A DNA stretch of 64,000 nucleotides. Source: Paraburkholderia dinghuensis (GTDB lineage Bacteria > Pseudomonadota > Gammaproteobacteria > Burkholderiales > Burkholderiaceae). The stretch covers positions 62,001 through 126,000 of the forward strand of contig NZ_RQIS01000016.1 of NCBI RefSeq assembly GCF_003837865.1, in the 5' to 3' direction. Every line of letters begins with the position of its first letter. The first letter of the stretch is position 1. The notes beneath the pieces were generated by a model. It had not been told where the DNA came from. It made no database searches and worked only from the letters and a program-made list of their open reading frames with translations. The position numbers were made by a program, and so were the translations under genes. Positions 27,869 through 36,813 of the stretch are shown here, piece after piece.

Positions 27869-28981
27869 TCAGACGAGGCAGGCGTCGAGGCCGTCGGTGA
27901 TGAGGTCCTGCGGCAGTTCGATGCCGATGAATACCATCTTGCTGTTCTTCTTTTCGGCCGGCAGCCACTTCATGGCGAGATCGCTGCCCATCATCTGGTG
28001 GACGCCCTGGAACACAACCTTGCGATCCACGCCCTTCATATACAGCACGCCCTTGTAGCGCAGCAGGCGCTCGCCGTAGATCTGCAGGATGCCGCCAAGG
28101 AAGTCCTCGAGGCGGTTCGGATCGAACGGACGGTCGCTGCGGTACACGAACGACTTGATCTTGTCGTCGTGGTGCGCGTGGTGATGGTGGTGGCCGTGGT
28201 CGTGGCCTTCGTGATCGCCCCCTTCGGGGACTAGCTTCGCGTCGCACTGGCCGTGATCGTGGTCGCAGTTCGCGTGGTCGTGATCATGGTCATGCGCGTG
28301 ATCGTGATGCGCGTGGTCGTCTTCCGCGAGGAAATCAGGGTCGATATCGAGCTTCGCATTGAGGTTGAAGCCACGCAGGTCGAACACTTCCTTGATGTCG
28401 GCGACGCCAAAATCCACCTGGCGGATCTGCGCCTTCGGATTCATGTGCATCAGGCGATGGCGCAGGTCGCCGAGTTCCTTTTCGTCGACGAGATCGGCCT
28501 TCGTAATGAACAGGCGATCGGCGAAACCGATCTGGCGCTGCACCACTTCGTGCTCGTCGAGCTGATGGTTGCCGTGCTTTGCATCGACGAGCGTGATGAT
28601 CGCGTCGAGCAGGAATTCGTCGGCGATTTCGTTATCCATGAAGAACGTCTGCGCGACCGGGCCCGGATTGGCGAGGCCCGTCGTTTCGATCACGACGCGG
28701 TCGAAATCGAGCTTGCCGTCGCGCTTTTGCTGCGCGAGGTCGCCGAGCACGCGCGCGAGGTCCCCGCGGATCGTGCAGCAGATGCAGCCGTTGCTCATCT
28801 GGATGATCTGCTCGGTGCTGTCCTGCACGAGGATCTCGTTGTCGATGTTCTCTTCGCCGAATTCGTTCTCGATCACGGCGATCTTCATGCCGTGATTTTC
28901 GTTAAGGATGCGCTTGAGCAGCGTCGTTTTGCCACTGCCGAGGAAGCCGGTCAGGATGGTGACGGGAATCATGGATGCCAT
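27869..28981 (-). CDS. COG0523 (CobW/ZagA-like) GTPase with His-rich metal loop
   Basis: COG0523 proteins are G3E GTPases that act as metal chaperones; several branches serve zinc homeostasis. The 370-residue protein has a P-loop GFLGSGKTT (12-20), the metal-binding CICC motif at 66-69, switch motif ETTGLANP near 100, and the GTP-base motif TKAD near 160. Between the GTPase and the C-terminal CobW_C domain lies a remarkable His-rich stretch (about 223-271) with some 20 His, many Asp and two Cys, an obvious metal-binding loop. It is transcribed toward dksA. The zinc assignment is inference from the loop and the neighbouring zinc-free DksA; nickel or cobalt cannot be excluded. Confidence 0.9.
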   Translation of the reverse strand: MASMIPVTILTGFLGSGKTTLLKRILNENHGMKIAVIENEFGEENIDNEILVQDSTEQIIQMSNGCICCTIRGDLARVLGDLAQQKRDGKLDFDRVVIETTGLANPGPVAQTFFMDNEIADEFLLDAIITLVDAKHGNHQLDEHEVVQRQIGFADRLFITKADLVDEKELGDLRHRLMHMNPKAQIRQVDFGVADIKEVFDLRGFNLNAKLDIDPDFLAEDDHAHHDHAHDHDHDHANCDHDHGQCDAKLVPEGGDHEGHDHGHHHHHAHHDDKIKSFVYRSDRPFDPNRLEDFLGGILQIYGERLLRYKGVLYMKGVDRKVVFQGVHQMMGSDLAMKWLPAEKKNSKMVFIGIELPQDLITDGLDACLV

Positions 28982-29232
28982 GCTGGGTGCCTGTTTTGTA
29001 CTGTGCGTGGGTCGAAACGCGGACCGTGCGGCGCGGGTTTCTCGCGCGTCGAAGCTTCGACGCGTGAAAAAGGGGGCGGCCGTCGTCCGGTGTTACAACA
29101 TAACTAGCTATTGAAACATATCTGCGGTCCCGGTGCCTCACCACGGCGGTCGTGCTGGCGAGGTGCCGCGTCACATATGGGGCGCGACCATGAGCCTTCC
29201 GGATCGTGCAGTCGGCCCACAGGTGGGGCCGC

Positions 29233-30447
29233 TCAGGCAATCTGCAACAGCAGGCCCTTCAAATACTCGCCTTCGGGGAACGCCGTCAGGAGCGGATGGT
29301 CGACGCCAGCGCCGAGCCGCTTGAGGATGCGCGCGTCGACTTTCGCGTCGGCGGCTGCGCCCGCGACGATCTTCTGGAACAGCTCCGCATCGATCGCTCC
29401 CGAGCACGAATACGTGAAGAGCAGGCCGCCCGGACGCAGCAGCTTGAGACCGGTGAGGTTGATGTCCTTGTACGCGCGGGCCGCACGGTCCACGTGCTCG
29501 CGCGACGCCGCGAACTTCGGCGGATCGAGCACGACGAGGTCGAAACGCTCGCCTTCTTCATGCAGGCGGCGCAGCGTCTTGAAGGCGTCGGCGTCGAGCC
29601 AGGTGGCGCGAGCGGCGTCGAAGCCGTTCGCCTCCACGTTCTTCTGCGCCGTGGCGAGCGCTTCGCCCGACGAATCGATCGACACGACGCGTTTCGCACC
29701 GCCCTTCATCGCCGCGAGCGAGAAGCCGCCCGTGTAGCAGAAGCAGTTGAGCACGTCGCGCTCGCGCGCGAAGGTCTGCACGAGCGCGCGGTTGTCGCGC
29801 TGATCGACGTAAAAGCCGGTCTTGTGCCCGTTGCGGACATCGACGTGATAGCGCACGCCGTTCTCGTTCGTCACGATCGTTTCGGGCGGCTCGTCGCCCG
29901 CGAGCAGGCCGGTGATCTGTTCGAGGCCTTCCTTCTCGCGGATCGACACGTCCGAGCGCTCGTAGACGTTCGGGCAGCCGGTCGCGCTCGTGAGCGCGCT
30001 CACGATGGCGTCCTTCCACGCCTCGACGCCCGCCGCCATGAACTGGCAGACGAGCTGGCCGCGGCCCGTTGAATTCCCATTCGCGCCGTCTTCGATGTAC
30101 TGATCGACGATCAGACCCGGCAGGCCGTCGGCTTCACCGAAGATCACACGCACGGCGCCGGTGTTGCTCACCATCGCCTGGCGATGCGCGACTGCGCGTT
30201 GCACGCGGCGCTTGAAGAACGCGTGATCGATGGGTTCGTTTTCGTCGAAGCTCCAGACGCGCGCGCGGATCTGCGAGTGCGGGCTGTACGCGGCGCGCGC
30301 GAGGAAACGGCCGTCGTGTGCGCGCACGATCACGGTCGCGCCCGCGGCGGGTTTGCCCTCGACGCGGTCGATCGCATTCGCGTAGACCCACGGATGGCGG
30401 CGCAGCAGGGATTTTTCTTTCGACGGTTTGAGCGTGACGATATTCAT
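29233..30447 (-). CDS. rlmI: Class I SAM-dependent rRNA methyltransferase, RlmI type
   Basis: RlmI methylates a cytosine of 23S rRNA (C1962 in E. coli). The 404-residue protein has an N-terminal PUA domain (VTLKPSKEKSLLRRHPWVYANAID), a central RNA-interacting region and a Rossmann methyltransferase domain. SAM motif I is VLNCFCYTGGFSLAA near residue 235, and the catalytic motif is LVVLDPPKFA near 315. The start at 30447 (MNIVTLKPSKEKSL) fits the PUA domain; the upstream in-frame extension to 30504 has no homology. It is the last gene of the minus-strand group starting at lpxL and lies 72 bp after xerC. Confidence 0.9.
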   Translation of the reverse strand: MNIVTLKPSKEKSLLRRHPWVYANAIDRVEGKPAAGATVIVRAHDGRFLARAAYSPHSQIRARVWSFDENEPIDHAFFKRRVQRAVAHRQAMVSNTGAVRVIFGEADGLPGLIVDQYIEDGANGNSTGRGQLVCQFMAAGVEAWKDAIVSALTSATGCPNVYERSDVSIREKEGLEQITGLLAGDEPPETIVTNENGVRYHVDVRNGHKTGFYVDQRDNRALVQTFARERDVLNCFCYTGGFSLAAMKGGAKRVVSIDSSGEALATAQKNVEANGFDAARATWLDADAFKTLRRLHEEGERFDLVVLDPPKFAASREHVDRAARAYKDINLTGLKLLRPGGLLFTYSCSGAIDAELFQKIVAGAAADAKVDARILKRLGAGVDHPLLTAFPEGEYLKGLLLQIA

Positions 30448-30519
30448 GGTGTGTTCAATACAAAAAGACGCAGCGCGCGGCGGCCGGGTCGCCCGGCCAC
30501 TCACGCGCGCCGCGAGGCA

Positions 30520-31458
30520 TCAGTCGCGCTTTTTGGCGCGCGGATGCGCGGTGTCGTAGACCTTCGCCAGATGCTGGAAATCGAGCGACGTATAGACCTG
30601 GGTGGCCGCGATGCTCGCATGGCCGAGGAGTTCCTGCACCGCGCGCAGGTCGCCGCTCGACTGCAGCAGGTGCGTCGCGAACGAGTGCCGCAGCACGTGC
30701 GGGTGGACGTTCGCCGGAATGCCGGCGGCGAGCGCTGCGCGTTTCACGCGCTCGCGCACGACGCCGGGCGCCATGCGGTTGCCGCGCACGGAGATGAAAA
30801 GCGGGGCGTCGTCGTGCTTCACGAGCGTATCGCGCACGGCGAGCCAGGCGTCGAGCGCATCGAGCGCCTTGCGCCCGACCGGCACGACGCGATGCCGGTT
30901 GCCCTTGCCCTGGACTTCGACTTCGGCGGCGTCGCGTTTGAGCCAGCCAGCCGATTCGTGGCCGTCACGTTTTACGTAGCGCACGTCGAGGCCCACGAGT
31001 TCGGCAAGCCGCAGCCCCGACGAGTAGAACAGTTCCAGCATGGCGTGATCGCGCAACGCCTCGGCGCTGTGGCCATCCGCGACGGCGGGGCCGGGGGCGT
31101 CCATCAGCCGCTGGGCGTCGTCGACGGAGAGCGCCTTCGGCAGCGTCTTCGCACGCTTGGGCGCCCGCACGGCGGCCACGGGATTGGCATCGAGTTCGAT
31201 GCGCCCCGCAAGCCAGCGATAGAACGCCCGCCAGGCCGATAGCCGGTGCCCGATCGAGCGCGCCGAGAGGCCGCCCGCATGCGCGCGCGCGACGGCGCCG
31301 CGCACGTCGGCGGGCGTGATCTTTTCCAGCGGGCGAGCGCCCGCTAGCTTCTTCAGCTCATCGAGTTCATGCGTGTAGCCGCGCAGCGTGTGCGCCGACA
31401 GTCGCCGCTCGTGTTCGAGGCTGGCGAGGTAGTCGGCGATCGGATCGGTTGGCGTCAC
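30520..31458 (-). CDS. xerC: Tyrosine recombinase XerC
   Basis: XerC acts with XerD at dif to resolve chromosome dimers. The 312-residue protein has an N-terminal SAM-like core-binding domain and a C-terminal catalytic domain. The active-site residues are visible in order: Arg in SSGLRLAEL, Lys in QGKGNRHR, His-x-x-Arg in HVLRHSFATH, His in LLGHASI and the nucleophile Tyr in ATQVYTSL. It is not a phage integrase: it sits between a DUF484 gene and rlmI in the conserved dapF-DUF484-xerC order, which is also seen in E. coli. Confidence 0.95.
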   Translation of the reverse strand: MTPTDPIADYLASLEHERRLSAHTLRGYTHELDELKKLAGARPLEKITPADVRGAVARAHAGGLSARSIGHRLSAWRAFYRWLAGRIELDANPVAAVRAPKRAKTLPKALSVDDAQRLMDAPGPAVADGHSAEALRDHAMLELFYSSGLRLAELVGLDVRYVKRDGHESAGWLKRDAAEVEVQGKGNRHRVVPVGRKALDALDAWLAVRDTLVKHDDAPLFISVRGNRMAPGVVRERVKRAALAAGIPANVHPHVLRHSFATHLLQSSGDLRAVQELLGHASIAATQVYTSLDFQHLAKVYDTAHPRAKKRD

Positions 31459-31488
31459 GATGGGCGGCGGTTCGGAAGGGCTGCTCGC

Positions 31489-32172
31489 TCAGTGCGGCAG
31501 CAGGCGCGTGAGCGCCGCGCTCGCGAGCGCGCCGATCTGGGTGAGGAAATCGGTGGCCATGCCTTCATGGAAGCGACGCGGATCGGGCGAGCCCATCACG
31601 AGCAGGCCGAACGCGTTGCCTTCGGACTCGGGCTTGCCGTCGGCCTCTGGGACGCGCAGCGCGACCAGCGCGACCGATTGCGGCGCGCCATCAGTCGTAT
31701 CGAGCCACTGCGCGGCTTCGAAGCCGGAGTTCGCGCCGCAATACGGTACCGCAAGGCTGTTCGCGAAGATCCGCACTTCTTCACCGGCCTGGCGCGCGAA
31801 GTCGGCCTGGGCGTAGGTTTCGGCGACGTCCCAGACGCGCAGCGCAGCCTGCGGCACGTCGAACACATCGCGCAGATTCTGGGCGATCGTGCGCGGCAGC
31901 GCGTACGGATCGCGCTCGGCGATGACGCGCGTCGTCCAGCGGCCGAATTTGTTGGCGATGCTGTCGTTTTCGTGGCCGTAGCGCAGCAGTTCCGAAAGAC
32001 GACGTTCGAGATGCTTGTTCTTTTCGCGCAGCATCTCCATTTGCCGCTCTTGCAGCGATACGGCGGCTTTGCCGTGCGGGTTGCCCAGCTTGATCGTCGA
32101 AAGCAGTTCGGCATGCTCAACGAAGAACTCGGGATTGGCGAGCAGATAGTCGGCGACTTCGCGATCGTTCAT
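31489..32172 (-). CDS. DUF484 family GAF-like protein
   Basis: The 227-residue product belongs to DUF484 (YigA in E. coli), a family without known function. It starts with MNDREVADYLLANPEFFVEHAELL, has a coiled coil at about 45-75 (LQERQMEMLREKNKHLERRL), and ends in a GAF-like domain with GLLVMGSPDPRRFHEGMATDFLTQIGA. The start at 32172 is taken because the family begins at this Met; the upstream in-frame leader has no homologous residues. It is located between dapF and xerC, 30 bp upstream of xerC, and is very likely co-transcribed with it. Confidence 0.9.
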   Translation of the reverse strand: MNDREVADYLLANPEFFVEHAELLSTIKLGNPHGKAAVSLQERQMEMLREKNKHLERRLSELLRYGHENDSIANKFGRWTTRVIAERDPYALPRTIAQNLRDVFDVPQAALRVWDVAETYAQADFARQAGEEVRIFANSLAVPYCGANSGFEAAQWLDTTDGAPQSVALVALRVPEADGKPESEGNAFGLLVMGSPDPRRFHEGMATDFLTQIGALASAALTRLLPH

Positions 32173-32297
32173 GTTTTGGCGCGTTGTTGTGTCAAAGGCG
32201 CGCGGGGCGCGCAATCAATGAAGCGAATGAAGCGTTGGGCGGCGAATCGGACGCTGGCGGCCGGTGTGGTGAGCCTCGGGGTGCACCGGCGTGGCGC

Positions 32298-33164
32298 TCA
32301 GTCGACCAGATCGATTTCGCCTTCGAATACGGTTGTGGCGGGGCCCGCCATCGTGAGCGCGGTGGACTCGTCGCGTGCGCCGTCCCAGGCGATCGTGAGC
32401 ATGCCGCCGTGCGTGTGAACCTTGACGGGCGTGTCGAGCAGCCCGCGCCGGATGCCCGCGGCCACGGCCGCGCATGCGCCCGTGCCGCACGCGAGCGTCT
32501 CGCCCGCACCGCGCTCATAGACGCGCAACCGCACCTCGTTGCGCGACACGATCTGCATGAAGCCGGCGTTCACCTTCTTCGGGAAACGCGGATGCGCCTC
32601 GATCACGGGGCCCTCCACGAGCACCGGGAATGCCTCGACGTCGTCGACTACTTGCACCGCGTGCGGGTTGCCCATCGATACGGCCGAAATCCAGCGGGTT
32701 TCGCCATTCACATCGAGCGGCCAGAGCGTGTCATTGCCCTCGCTGCGGCCATCGAGTCCGTTCGCATCGAACGGCACGCGCGCCGGTTCGAACACCGGGC
32801 TGCCCATGTCGACGACGACTTCACCGTTTTCCTGCATGACGAGCGTGATCGTGCCGTTCTGCACCTGCACGCGCACGCGGTTTGCGTCCGTGAGCTTGCG
32901 GTCGCGGACGAACTTCACGAAGCAGCGCGCGCCGTTGCCGCAGTGCTCGACCTCGCCGCCGTCGCAGTTGAAGATGCGATAACGGAAATCGACACCCTCG
33001 ATGGTCGGCTTCTCAACGAGCAGCAACTGATCGGCGCCGACGCCGAAGTGGCGGTCAGCGAGTGCACGCACCTGGTCCGGCGTGAGCGCGAGTGGCTGGC
33101 TGTAGCCGTCCAGCACGACGAAGTCGTTGCCGGCGCCGTGCATTTTGGTGAATTTGAGCTTCAC
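32298..33164 (-). CDS. dapF: Diaminopimelate epimerase
   Basis: DapF converts LL- to meso-diaminopimelate, needed for lysine and peptidoglycan synthesis. The 288-residue protein shows the two-domain cofactor-independent epimerase fold. It starts with FTKMHGAGNDFVVLDGY, carries the first catalytic Cys in EHCGNGARC (about residue 84) and the second in LACGTGACAAV (about 233). These two Cys act as the acid/base pair. It is followed by DUF484 after 125 bp and preceded by lpxL on the same strand. Confidence 0.97.
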   Translation of the reverse strand: MKLKFTKMHGAGNDFVVLDGYSQPLALTPDQVRALADRHFGVGADQLLLVEKPTIEGVDFRYRIFNCDGGEVEHCGNGARCFVKFVRDRKLTDANRVRVQVQNGTITLVMQENGEVVVDMGSPVFEPARVPFDANGLDGRSEGNDTLWPLDVNGETRWISAVSMGNPHAVQVVDDVEAFPVLVEGPVIEAHPRFPKKVNAGFMQIVSRNEVRLRVYERGAGETLACGTGACAAVAAGIRRGLLDTPVKVHTHGGMLTIAWDGARDESTALTMAGPATTVFEGEIDLVD

Positions 33165-33370
33165 GTTTTACGTCTTTCCCTGGCTGCATGAGGACTCGAT
33201 GCCAAGGCGCGGGCATCGGAGCCGCCCCGGCTGGCCGCCTGTTCGGGCCGCGCCGGGCTGATAGCGAATGATACACGGTGACTCATACACCGGTAGAGCG
33301 AAGCCAGGCGGGAACTGCCAGTAATTCAAGGGCGCCAGCAGAAGGTACGTTTGCGGACCGCTGGCCTCTC

Positions 33371-34255
33371 TCAATACACTCCAGGCTCACCCGGCGGCCG
33401 CGTCTTGAACCGCTTGTGGACCCAGTAATACTGCTCGGGAATCCGCGGAATCTGCTCTTCGAGGAAAGCGTTCATACGGCGCGCGTCCAGATCGTCGTCG
33501 CCGGTGGGATAGTTGTCCCACGGCTTGAACACCTTCAGCCGATAGCCCTTGTAGTTCGGCAGCACTTCGCCGATGAACGGCACCACCTGTGCGCGCCCCA
33601 CTTTCGCGAGACGCCCCACGGCGGTCAGCGTGCAGGCGGGCACACCAAAGAACGGCACGAACGTCGAGTTGCGCATGCCGTAATCCATGTCGGCGCCAAG
33701 CATCACGGGCTTTTTGTCGCGCAACCAGCGCAGCACGACGCGTGCGCTATCGGCGCGGCTGACCATCTCGGCGCCGAAGCGGCTGCGGCCTGCCTTGGCA
33801 GCGGCTTCGAACTCGGGGTTCGAGAACGGTTGATAAAGCGAGCCGCACGGCCGATGCAGCGAGTAGTTAAGAAACATCGACCCTGCTTCGATGCCGACGA
33901 AATGCAGGCCGAGGAACAGCGTGGGCGGCAGGTCGGGATCGGTGAGGTCGACTTCACTGTCGAGCTCGATGATCTTTTCGAGCTTCTTCGCCGAACCGAA
34001 CCACTGCACGCTGCGCTCCATATAGCTGCGGATCGCATGGCGGAAGTGCTGGCCCGCGACTTCCTCGCGCTTCTCTTCGCTCCAGTCGGGGAAGCAGAGC
34101 TTGAGATTGGTGTGGACGACGCGCTTGCGGCTACTCGGGATCTGATAGAGCAGCCAGCCGAGGCCGTCGCCGAGACGGGCGACGAAACCATAGGGCAGGA
34201 TCGCGAAAAACTTGAGCAGGCCGATGGCGAAACGGGAGCCGAGCTTGCCTAGCAT
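33371..34255 (-). CDS. lpxL: Lipid A biosynthesis acyltransferase (LpxL/HtrB family)
   Basis: The enzyme adds a secondary acyl chain to the lipid A precursor at the inner membrane. The 294-residue protein has an N-terminal hydrophobic anchor (about residues 7-28), the catalytic HX4E motif in GLHFVGIEAGS near residue 122, and the conserved C-terminal YYWVHKRFKTRPPGE. Family members differ in acyl chain and position, so the symbol means family level only. It is the first gene of the minus-strand group and is divergent from metK. Confidence 0.93.
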   Translation of the reverse strand: MLGKLGSRFAIGLLKFFAILPYGFVARLGDGLGWLLYQIPSSRKRVVHTNLKLCFPDWSEEKREEVAGQHFRHAIRSYMERSVQWFGSAKKLEKIIELDSEVDLTDPDLPPTLFLGLHFVGIEAGSMFLNYSLHRPCGSLYQPFSNPEFEAAAKAGRSRFGAEMVSRADSARVVLRWLRDKKPVMLGADMDYGMRNSTFVPFFGVPACTLTAVGRLAKVGRAQVVPFIGEVLPNYKGYRLKVFKPWDNYPTGDDDLDARRMNAFLEEQIPRIPEQYYWVHKRFKTRPPGEPGVY

Positions 34256-34557
34256 TGGGCGGCTCCCCGGGCGTTCGCGGCGGCGAATACGTAGACAAAA
34301 CCCGGTGAGGGTGTGAAGGTGAATACGATGGGCGGCACGCGACGTGAACCTGCGACAAAATAAGGAAGTCGCTATAATACGGGCTTCGCCGAGTTAATAG
34401 ACAACTTGCGGGGCGAAGCCGGTTTGAGCCAGATCGTGGTCGATCAATCGATTGCGAAGCGAAAACGGGTCAGGAAATCCGCTAAAGCGTCGCCGCTTCA
34501 AGGCTCCCGAAGCTGGCTACGTGAATACAACCGTTACCAGTCAAAGGAGTTTAGAGC
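34256..34557 (+). promoter_or_regulatory. metK promoter and leader
   Basis: A perfect TATAAT at 34373-34378 with a weak CTGCGA 17 bp upstream (34350-34355) is a good promoter for metK. This predicts a transcript leader of about 170 nt. The leader contains the hairpin listed separately and ends with an AAAGGAG ribosome site (34543-34549) eight bases before the GTG start. The left part of this gap holds the lpxL promoter on the other strand, where nothing clear was seen. Confidence 0.7.
34382..34420 (+). other. Hairpin at the 5' end of the metK leader
   Basis: GGCTTCGCC (34382-34390) and GGCGAAGCC (34412-34420) form a perfect 9-bp stem around a 21-nt loop that itself holds AGTT/AACT. It starts within a few bases of the expected transcription start of metK and has no T-run after it. 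It could stabilise the mRNA or be part of a cis-regulatory RNA. Confidence 0.55.
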
Positions 34558-35745
34558 GTGGCAAACGACTATTTCTTCACATCGGAATCCGTTTCCGAAG
34601 GCCATCCGGACAAGGTCGCCGACCAGATCTCGGATGCCATCCTTGATGCCATCCTCACCCAGGACAAGTACTCGCGCGTTGCAGCCGAAACGCTGTGCAA
34701 CACGGGTCTCGTCGTCCTCGCCGGTGAAATCACGACGACTGCAAACGTCGATTACATCCAGGTCGCGCGCGACACGATCAAGCGTATCGGCTACGACAAC
34801 ACGGATTACGGCATCGACTACCGCGGTTGCGCGGTGCTCGTCGCTTACGACAAGCAATCGCCGGACATCGCCCAGGGCGTGGACCGCGCGCACGACAACA
34901 ACCTCGATCAGGGCGCGGGCGACCAGGGCCTGATGTTCGGCTACGCGTGCGACGAAACGCCCGAGCTGATGCCGCTGCCGATCCACCTCTCGCACCGCCT
35001 CGTCGAGCGTCAGTCGAACCTGCGCCGCGATGGCCGTCTGCCCTGGCTGCGTCCCGACGCGAAGTCGCAGGTCACGATCCGCTACGTCGACGGCAAGCCG
35101 CATTCGATCGACACCGTCGTGCTGTCGACACAGCATTCGCCGGACATCGACCTCGGCACGCTGCGCGAAGCCGTCATCGAGGAAGTCATCAAGCCGGTGC
35201 TGCCGGCCGACCTCATCAAGGGCGAGATCAAGTTCCTCGTGAACCCGACCGGCCGTTTCGTGATCGGTGGCCCGCAGGGCGATTGCGGTCTTACGGGCCG
35301 CAAGATCATCGTCGACACGTACGGCGGCGCAGCGCCGCACGGCGGTGGCGCGTTCTCGGGCAAGGACCCGTCGAAGGTGGACCGTTCGGCTGCCTACGCG
35401 GGCCGTTATGTCGCGAAGAACATCGTGGCCGCAGGCCTCGCGTCGCGCTGCCTGATCCAGGTGTCGTATGCGATCGGCGTCGCGCAACCGACCTCGGTGA
35501 TGGTCAACACGTTCGGCACGGGCAAAGTCTCGGACGCGACGATCACGCAACTCGTGCGCGATCACTTCGACCTGCGTCCGAAGGGCATCATCCAGATGCT
35601 CGACCTGCTGCGTCCGATCTACGAAAAGACCGCTGCTTACGGCCACTTTGGCCGCGAAGAGCCGGAATTCTCGTGGGAAGCCACCGACAAGGCACTCGTG
35701 CTGGCCGAAGCCGCCGGCACGGAGCCGGTGAGCGCGGTGGCGTAA
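34558..35745 (+). CDS. metK: S-adenosylmethionine synthetase
   Basis: MetK makes S-adenosylmethionine from ATP and methionine. The 395-residue protein starts with GTG at 34558 (MANDYFFTSESVSEGHPDK), supported by AAAGGAG eight bases upstream. The ATP-binding region GHPDKVADQISDA, the loop DQGLMFGYA and the glycine-rich GAFSGKDPSKVDRSAAY are all intact. It is a single-gene unit with its own promoter, a ~170-nt leader with a hairpin, and a strong terminator. Confidence 0.98.
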   Translation: MANDYFFTSESVSEGHPDKVADQISDAILDAILTQDKYSRVAAETLCNTGLVVLAGEITTTANVDYIQVARDTIKRIGYDNTDYGIDYRGCAVLVAYDKQSPDIAQGVDRAHDNNLDQGAGDQGLMFGYACDETPELMPLPIHLSHRLVERQSNLRRDGRLPWLRPDAKSQVTIRYVDGKPHSIDTVVLSTQHSPDIDLGTLREAVIEEVIKPVLPADLIKGEIKFLVNPTGRFVIGGPQGDCGLTGRKIIVDTYGGAAPHGGGAFSGKDPSKVDRSAAYAGRYVAKNIVAAGLASRCLIQVSYAIGVAQPTSVMVNTFGTGKVSDATITQLVRDHFDLRPKGIIQMLDLLRPIYEKTAAYGHFGREEPEFSWEATDKALVLAEAAGTEPVSAVA

Positions 35746-35790
35746 CGAGCCGTGGTCGTCCGGCCCGCGAAGTCCGCGCGCCAGACGAAG

Positions 35791-35830
35791 AAAAACCCCG
35801 CAGGGCGCCAACGCCCGTGCGGGGTTTTTT
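35791..35830 (+). terminator. Intrinsic terminator of metK
   Basis: A long stem (AAAAACCCCGCA with GGGCG, loop CCAA, CGCCC then a bulged G and TGCGGGGTTTTTT) starts 46 bp after the metK stop. The A-rich left arm gives a T-run in the other direction too, so it can also serve the convergent small gene at 35848. Confidence 0.95.
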
Positions 35831-35847
35831 GTTTGTGCCGGTTTGTT

Positions 35848-36228
35848 TTATTGCATCGCGAACGCAAACCATCCCGTGCTGCTCGCCGACGTGCGGCGTG
35901 GACGGCGAACGATGCTGCTGCGCGGCGCGTTGCTGTCGGCCGCGGGCTTGTTGCCGACCGTGCTGAACACGCGCAGCGGCGTGCTGGGGCGATAAAGCAG
36001 CGTGCGCAGCGAGAAATGCCGCGCGCCCGAGCGCACGCGCAGCACCGAGAAGAACGAGTGGAACCACGCGCGCATGCTGTCGATGGGCTTCCTTTGACGC
36101 ACTTGTTCCGCGAGTGCGCGCGTGCGTGCCGCGTGGTGGCGAAGCGCTCGTGTCACATGACGGCGCGTGGGACGCGCTGCCTTCAATGCTGCGTGGGTAA
36201 GACGACGGGTGTCGAAAACGGTGTGCAT
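35848..36228 (-). CDS. Small basic hypothetical protein
   Basis: I do not recognise this 126-residue product. It is rich in Arg, Ser and Thr, with few acidic residues, an aromatic core region (SMRAWFHSFFSVLRVRSG) and a Ser/Arg-rich tail. The codons on this strand have the strong G/C third-position preference of the neighbouring genes, which argues that it is real. The gene converges on metK and ends 18 bp from the shared terminator. It could be a DNA- or RNA-binding protein because of its charge, but no domain supports that. Confidence 0.5.
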   Translation of the reverse strand: MHTVFDTRRLTHAALKAARPTRRHVTRALRHHAARTRALAEQVRQRKPIDSMRAWFHSFFSVLRVRSGARHFSLRTLLYRPSTPLRVFSTVGNKPAADSNAPRSSIVRRPRRTSASSTGWFAFAMQ

Positions 36229-36813
36229 GGTCTTTAGCGGAGTCGTGGCGAGGGGCGCCTACATGGCGCTTCGTTTGCAGCAGCAAACGTGCCTGTCCAG
36301 ACGGAATTGGAAAACGCCGCGCGCTCCGCGACGCTCTCGTGGAGCGGCGATGAAAGCGACGGAACGGGCCTGCGTTCTGCGGCGGGCCTCATAGCGGGTG
36401 CGGGCCGCCCGTTCGTGCGGGTGAGTACCTGAATCTCGAACGACATGCACGGAGGCTACACGCGATTCGTGACGTGCTGAAGTCGGTTAAACCCCCTGGT
36501 CGCGCACGCATGACGCATGCGATTCCGCCCTCCGACGCCATGGCGGTGCGCACGCCCCAATGCCGTGCGCGTATGTCGATGGCTCGCGGTCGTCTGTTCG
36601 ACTATGCCTGATCCGACGTCTTCGCCACCGGTGCGCACGCGTTGACACGTGCATGGCGACCGATCGCGTGGATGCGCCAGACGCCCCGTCCGCTTCGGCA
36701 TCCGGTTTCCGCCTGCGGGCTGTCGACGGGCCCTGCCGCGCGCCGTCACTCGCTTTACAATCGAACGATCGGGCGCGCGTCCGACGCCAAAGACCTCGAA
36801 CAACGGAAGTCCC
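36229..36813. other. 585-bp region without a convincing gene
   Basis: This stretch lies between the divergent basic hypothetical gene and the PhyH dioxygenase gene. A TACAAT at 36756-36761 on the plus strand is a possible -10 for the dioxygenase gene but lacks a good -35. Open frames in the region have no recognisable protein similarity. No repeat or RNA gene was seen. Confidence 0.4.

Noticed and set aside
30520..31458. Phage or genomic-island integrase
   Set aside because: The tyrosine recombinase is XerC by its conserved neighbours dapF and DUF484; no attachment site or phage genes are near.
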